IMG/VR virus record: IMGVR_UViG_3300010885_053907 | Coordinates: 1 to 20,030 of that record | Source of the DNA: a virus | Strand: one strand, 5' to 3' | DNA length: 20,030 bases | Shown here: piece after piece, positions 18,224-20,030 of the stretch | Layout of the letters: every line of letters starts with the position of its first letter | Position numbering within the stretch: the first letter of the stretch is position 1 | Made by a program: the position numbers and the translations under genes | The notes under the pieces: model-generated | Database searches by the model: none | What the model was told of the DNA's origin: nothing | What the model saw: only the letters and a program-made list of their open reading frames with translations

Positions 18224-18255
18224 TTAGGTTTTTTGAATTGTTTTCCTTATCTTTA
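18224..18255 (+). promoter_or_regulatory. Phage promoter, TTAG-N20-TATCTTTA
   Basis: TTAG 18224-18227 and TATCTTTA 18248-18255, 20 nt apart. Only TGAT separates the box from ATG 18260, so the message is probably leaderless. Confidence 0.8.
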
Positions 18256-18259
18256 TGAT

Positions 18260-19180
18260 ATGATAAGAAATTTAGGTTATGCATGTATTAATACTACTTT
18301 ACAAAAAAGTAAGATTACTACTAATCGAGGTATGAAACAAGCTACGTTTAAGGCTAAAGGCCTTCCGTATGCGTCTGAACTAGCATTAAAAAATGTTATT
18401 GATTTAGAAAAAGTTATTCATTGGAATGAAGCTAATGACATTAAATTTTTTCGTATTAGCAGCGACATTTTTCCGTGGTGTAGTGAGTATGAATTTAATC
18501 AATTACCAGACTTTCCGCAGATTAAAGAAGTTATGGAGCGCATTGGTAAGTATATACGCCTTCATAGACACCGAATAACCGCTCATCCTGGCCCTTTTAA
18601 TTTATTAGCATCACCTAATGAAGCTGTAATTAAAAAGACTCTTATTGAGCTTGAAAATCACTCCAAAGTATTTGATTTATTAGACTTATCTGATTCTCCA
18701 TATAACAAGATTAATATACATATAGGAGCTACGTATAACAATAAAGAAGTTGCAGCGCAGACTTGGGTAAAGAATGAAAAGCGTTTAAGTATGCATACTA
18801 GATCTCGATTAACAGTAGAAAATGATGATAAAGCATCTATGTTTTCTGTTAAAGATTTATATGATATGGTTTATTCTGAATGCGGAGTCCCTATTGTATT
18901 TGATTATCATCATCATCAATTTTGTACAGGCGGTTTATCCGAATTCGATGCTCTTAAATTAGCTTCTAGCACATGGCCATTAGATGTAATTCCAGCAACT
19001 CATTATTCTGAAAGTAAATCATTACATTTAAATGACCTGAAAATTAAACTGCAAGCTCATAGTGATTTAATTAATGGCCCTATTAATTGTCATGACTTAA
19101 ACATTGATGTTATGATTGAAGCTAAGTCTAAAGAGTTAGCATTATTAGAATTTAGAAAAAAATATTTTATAAAAGATTAG
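18260..19180 (+). CDS. uvsE: UV-damage endonuclease (UvdE/UVDE family)
   Basis: 306 residues from ATG 18260. The family begins near MIRLGYACIN, as here (MIRNLGYACINTTLQ). A start at 18200 would translate the promoter and is rejected. Motifs along the TIM barrel: FFRISSDIFPW, RLHRHRITAHPGPFNLL, INIHIGATYNNKE, RLTVENDD, VFDYHHHQF and ATHYSES: the histidines, glutamate and aspartates bind the metals. The enzyme nicks 5' of UV photoproducts to start repair. Length is close to the family norm. It is a single-gene unit with its own promoter. Confidence 0.93.
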   Translation: MIRNLGYACINTTLQKSKITTNRGMKQATFKAKGLPYASELALKNVIDLEKVIHWNEANDIKFFRISSDIFPWCSEYEFNQLPDFPQIKEVMERIGKYIRLHRHRITAHPGPFNLLASPNEAVIKKTLIELENHSKVFDLLDLSDSPYNKINIHIGATYNNKEVAAQTWVKNEKRLSMHTRSRLTVENDDKASMFSVKDLYDMVYSECGVPIVFDYHHHQFCTGGLSEFDALKLASSTWPLDVIPATHYSESKSLHLNDLKIKLQAHSDLINGPINCHDLNIDVMIEAKSKELALLEFRKKYFIKD

Positions 19181-19298
19181 GAAATATGATAAAATCTAAT
19201 TATAATAATAGTGGGATAAAATAAGAATTGGAACCACAATATATATATTATTATTAAATAAATAATATTTATATAATTATATTAAATATAAATCAGTC

Positions 19299-19487
19299 AT
19301 GAGATACAAAGCACAAACACAAACAAAACTGGAAGCAGTTAACAATCAATTATTATCAATCGTAAAAGGATTAGATACTCACACATTATCTGCTACACAA
19401 GTTGCTGCTGAAATTCAACAAGTAAGAAGTAAAGTAGAAAATATTATTTCTTTAATAGAGCTTGAGCCGCTAGATTATGGTTATTAG
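19299..19487 (+). CDS. Small hypothetical coiled-coil-like protein
   Basis: 62 residues, almost entirely amphipathic helix (TKLEAVNNQLLSIVKGLD; ATQVAAEIQQVRSKVENIISLIE) with a polar break, ending LDYGY. A helical hairpin is likely. The 118 nt upstream are very AT-rich and hold a partial promoter match: TTAG 19177-19180, 20 nt, then TATAATAA at 19201. Function unknown. Confidence 0.5.
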   Translation: MRYKAQTQTKLEAVNNQLLSIVKGLDTHTLSATQVAAEIQQVRSKVENIISLIELEPLDYGY

Positions 19488-19578
19488 ACGTTTTTAAGGG
19501 GCGTACATAAAAAATTAATATACCTTAATAAAAGAATACCATATTTAATTTTTCTTATTTTAAATCAATTAAAAACGT
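19488..19578 (+). repeat. Inverted repeat ACGTTTTTAA / TTAAAAACGT
   Basis: The ten bases 19488-19497 are the exact complement of 19569-19578, 71 nt apart, starting just after the stop of the small coiled-coil gene. A nested TTAAGG/CCTTAA pair (19494-19499 with 19523-19528) shares part of the left arm. The gap has no gene. Confidence 0.6.
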
Positions 19579-19579
19579 T

Positions 19580-19610
19580 AAATCTTCATTGTTAATAGCA
19601 GTGGAGATTT
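19580..19610 (+). terminator. Possible terminator hairpin before clpP
   Basis: AAATCTTCA (19580-19588) pairs with TGGAGATTT (19602-19610), 9 bp with one G-U, loop 13 nt. The following T-rich text is broken by A and G and overlaps the -33 box of the next promoter. Confidence 0.45.
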
Positions 19611-19611
19611 A

Positions 19612-19643
19612 TTTGTTTATATACGAATTTTTCTTTATATTTA
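19612..19643 (+). promoter_or_regulatory. Phage promoter for clpP
   Basis: TTTG 19612-19615 and TATATTTA 19636-19643, 20 nt apart. Only GTT separates it from ATG 19647, the shortest gap seen with 15044. Confidence 0.75.
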
Positions 19644-19646
19644 GTT

Positions 19647-20030
19647 ATGATACCTAGAAAATCAGGAAAAAATATTTATGGCGAGGCTATAGATAATTCT
19701 AAAACAGAAAATACTCAAAAAGAAACTGAGACAGTTTATGATGATTCATATGAATATGACATAAACTCCGCGGAGTATTTATTTAAACAAATTGAATACG
19801 GTTTTAATGTTAATCAGGAAATAATTTATTTACATTCTCCTATTAAAGATGGCGAAACATTATATAGCATAATGACTGCTATTAATATATTTTTACATTA
19901 TCGTACAGAGGAAGATGTAAATAGACCTATAACTATTTCATTAAATTCTCCAGGAGGAGACATATATGAAATGAATGGAATTATAGATTACATTAATTCA
20001 TTACCTTTTAAAGTAAATATAGTTTGCAGG
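19647..20030 (+). CDS. clpP: ClpP-like serine protease, N-terminal 128 residues
   Basis: Open to the window edge. After ~60 polar residues (possible propeptide or adaptor-like tail) comes EIIYLHSPIKDGETLYSIMTA, then PITISLNSPGGDIYEMNGIIDYI, the ClpP core with the oxyanion/SPGGD stretch. The fold continues at FKVNIVCR; the catalytic serine would lie just beyond the window. Phage ClpP proteins often serve as prohead or maturation proteases, so nearby structural genes are likely. It could instead work with a host Clp ATPase. Promoter text three bases before ATG suggests a leaderless message. Confidence 0.88.
   Translation, partial: MIPRKSGKNIYGEAIDNSKTENTQKETETVYDDSYEYDINSAEYLFKQIEYGFNVNQEIIYLHSPIKDGETLYSIMTAINIFLHYRTEEDVNRPITISLNSPGGDIYEMNGIIDYINSLPFKVNIVCR

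Noticed and set aside
18200-18259. 20-residue N-terminal extension of the UV endonuclease
   Set aside because: It spans the terminator T run and the promoter. The family's usual start matches ATG 18260.
1-20030. CRISPR array
   Set aside because: No regularly spaced identical repeats are present. Repeated text in the tRNA region is tRNA arms, and in the promoters it is shared boxes.

Overview
The window is a contiguous piece of a large tailed-phage genome, very probably infecting a Bacteroidota host. It is AT-rich, every supported gene is on the + strand, and genes are short and packed with ATGA-type overlaps. Most starts follow AT-rich leaders without a Shine-Dalgarno site. Ten promoter-like sites share TTWG (or TTG), exactly 20 nt, then TATMTTTA, which fits the Bacteroidota -33/-7 promoter (TTTG / TAnnTTTG). 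Homing endonucleases, T5orf172, DUF4494, a phage tmRNA, a tRNA array and a phage ClpP all point to a large virulent phage.

Layout. 1-6918: small early-type genes, including a cyclic-phosphate-processing receiver (cREC) protein, a P-loop polynucleotide-kinase-like protein, an HD hydrolase, a possible primase-like protein, a GIY-YIG/NUMOD3 homing endonuclease, a DraRnl-like RNA ligase, a T5orf172 protein, a small zinc-finger protein and DUF4494. One tRNA-Leu with an enlarged variable region lies among them. 6934-7313: a tmRNA whose encoded tag is long and ends GADLAVAA. 7328-7754: a membrane/coiled-coil gene enclosed by a 20-bp inverted repeat that overlaps a boxA-like site. 7801-8860: two promoters, a second boxA-like site, then about 890 nt without a credible gene but rich in hairpins, ending at a CAT tRNA. 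This is a candidate large ornate RNA of the GOLLD/ROOL kind or a new class.

9406-13570: a tRNA array. Together with the flanking tRNAs I read isoacceptors for all 20 amino acids. Many spacers are not plain linkers: they are closed hairpins or multibranch domains with GNRA loops. A zinc-finger PD-(D/E)XK homing endonuclease interrupts a tRNA-Val-like gene and its stop codon runs into tRNA-Pro.

13604-20030: an RNase H-like DUF458 protein, an L,D-transpeptidase-like protein, thioredoxin, hypoxanthine phosphoribosyltransferase, a metallophosphoesterase, several unknowns, a UV-damage endonuclease and the first 128 codons of a ClpP-like protease, separated by clear intrinsic terminators. At least four genes start 3-5 nt after the -7 box and are probably leaderless.

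How the parts fit: the full tRNA set, tmRNA, RNA ligase, kinase and cREC protein look like a phage-owned translation-maintenance and RNA-repair kit, plausibly protecting translation from host tRNA nucleases. The repair role is inference. The structured spacers and the 0.9-kb RNA are the most promising undescribed material.
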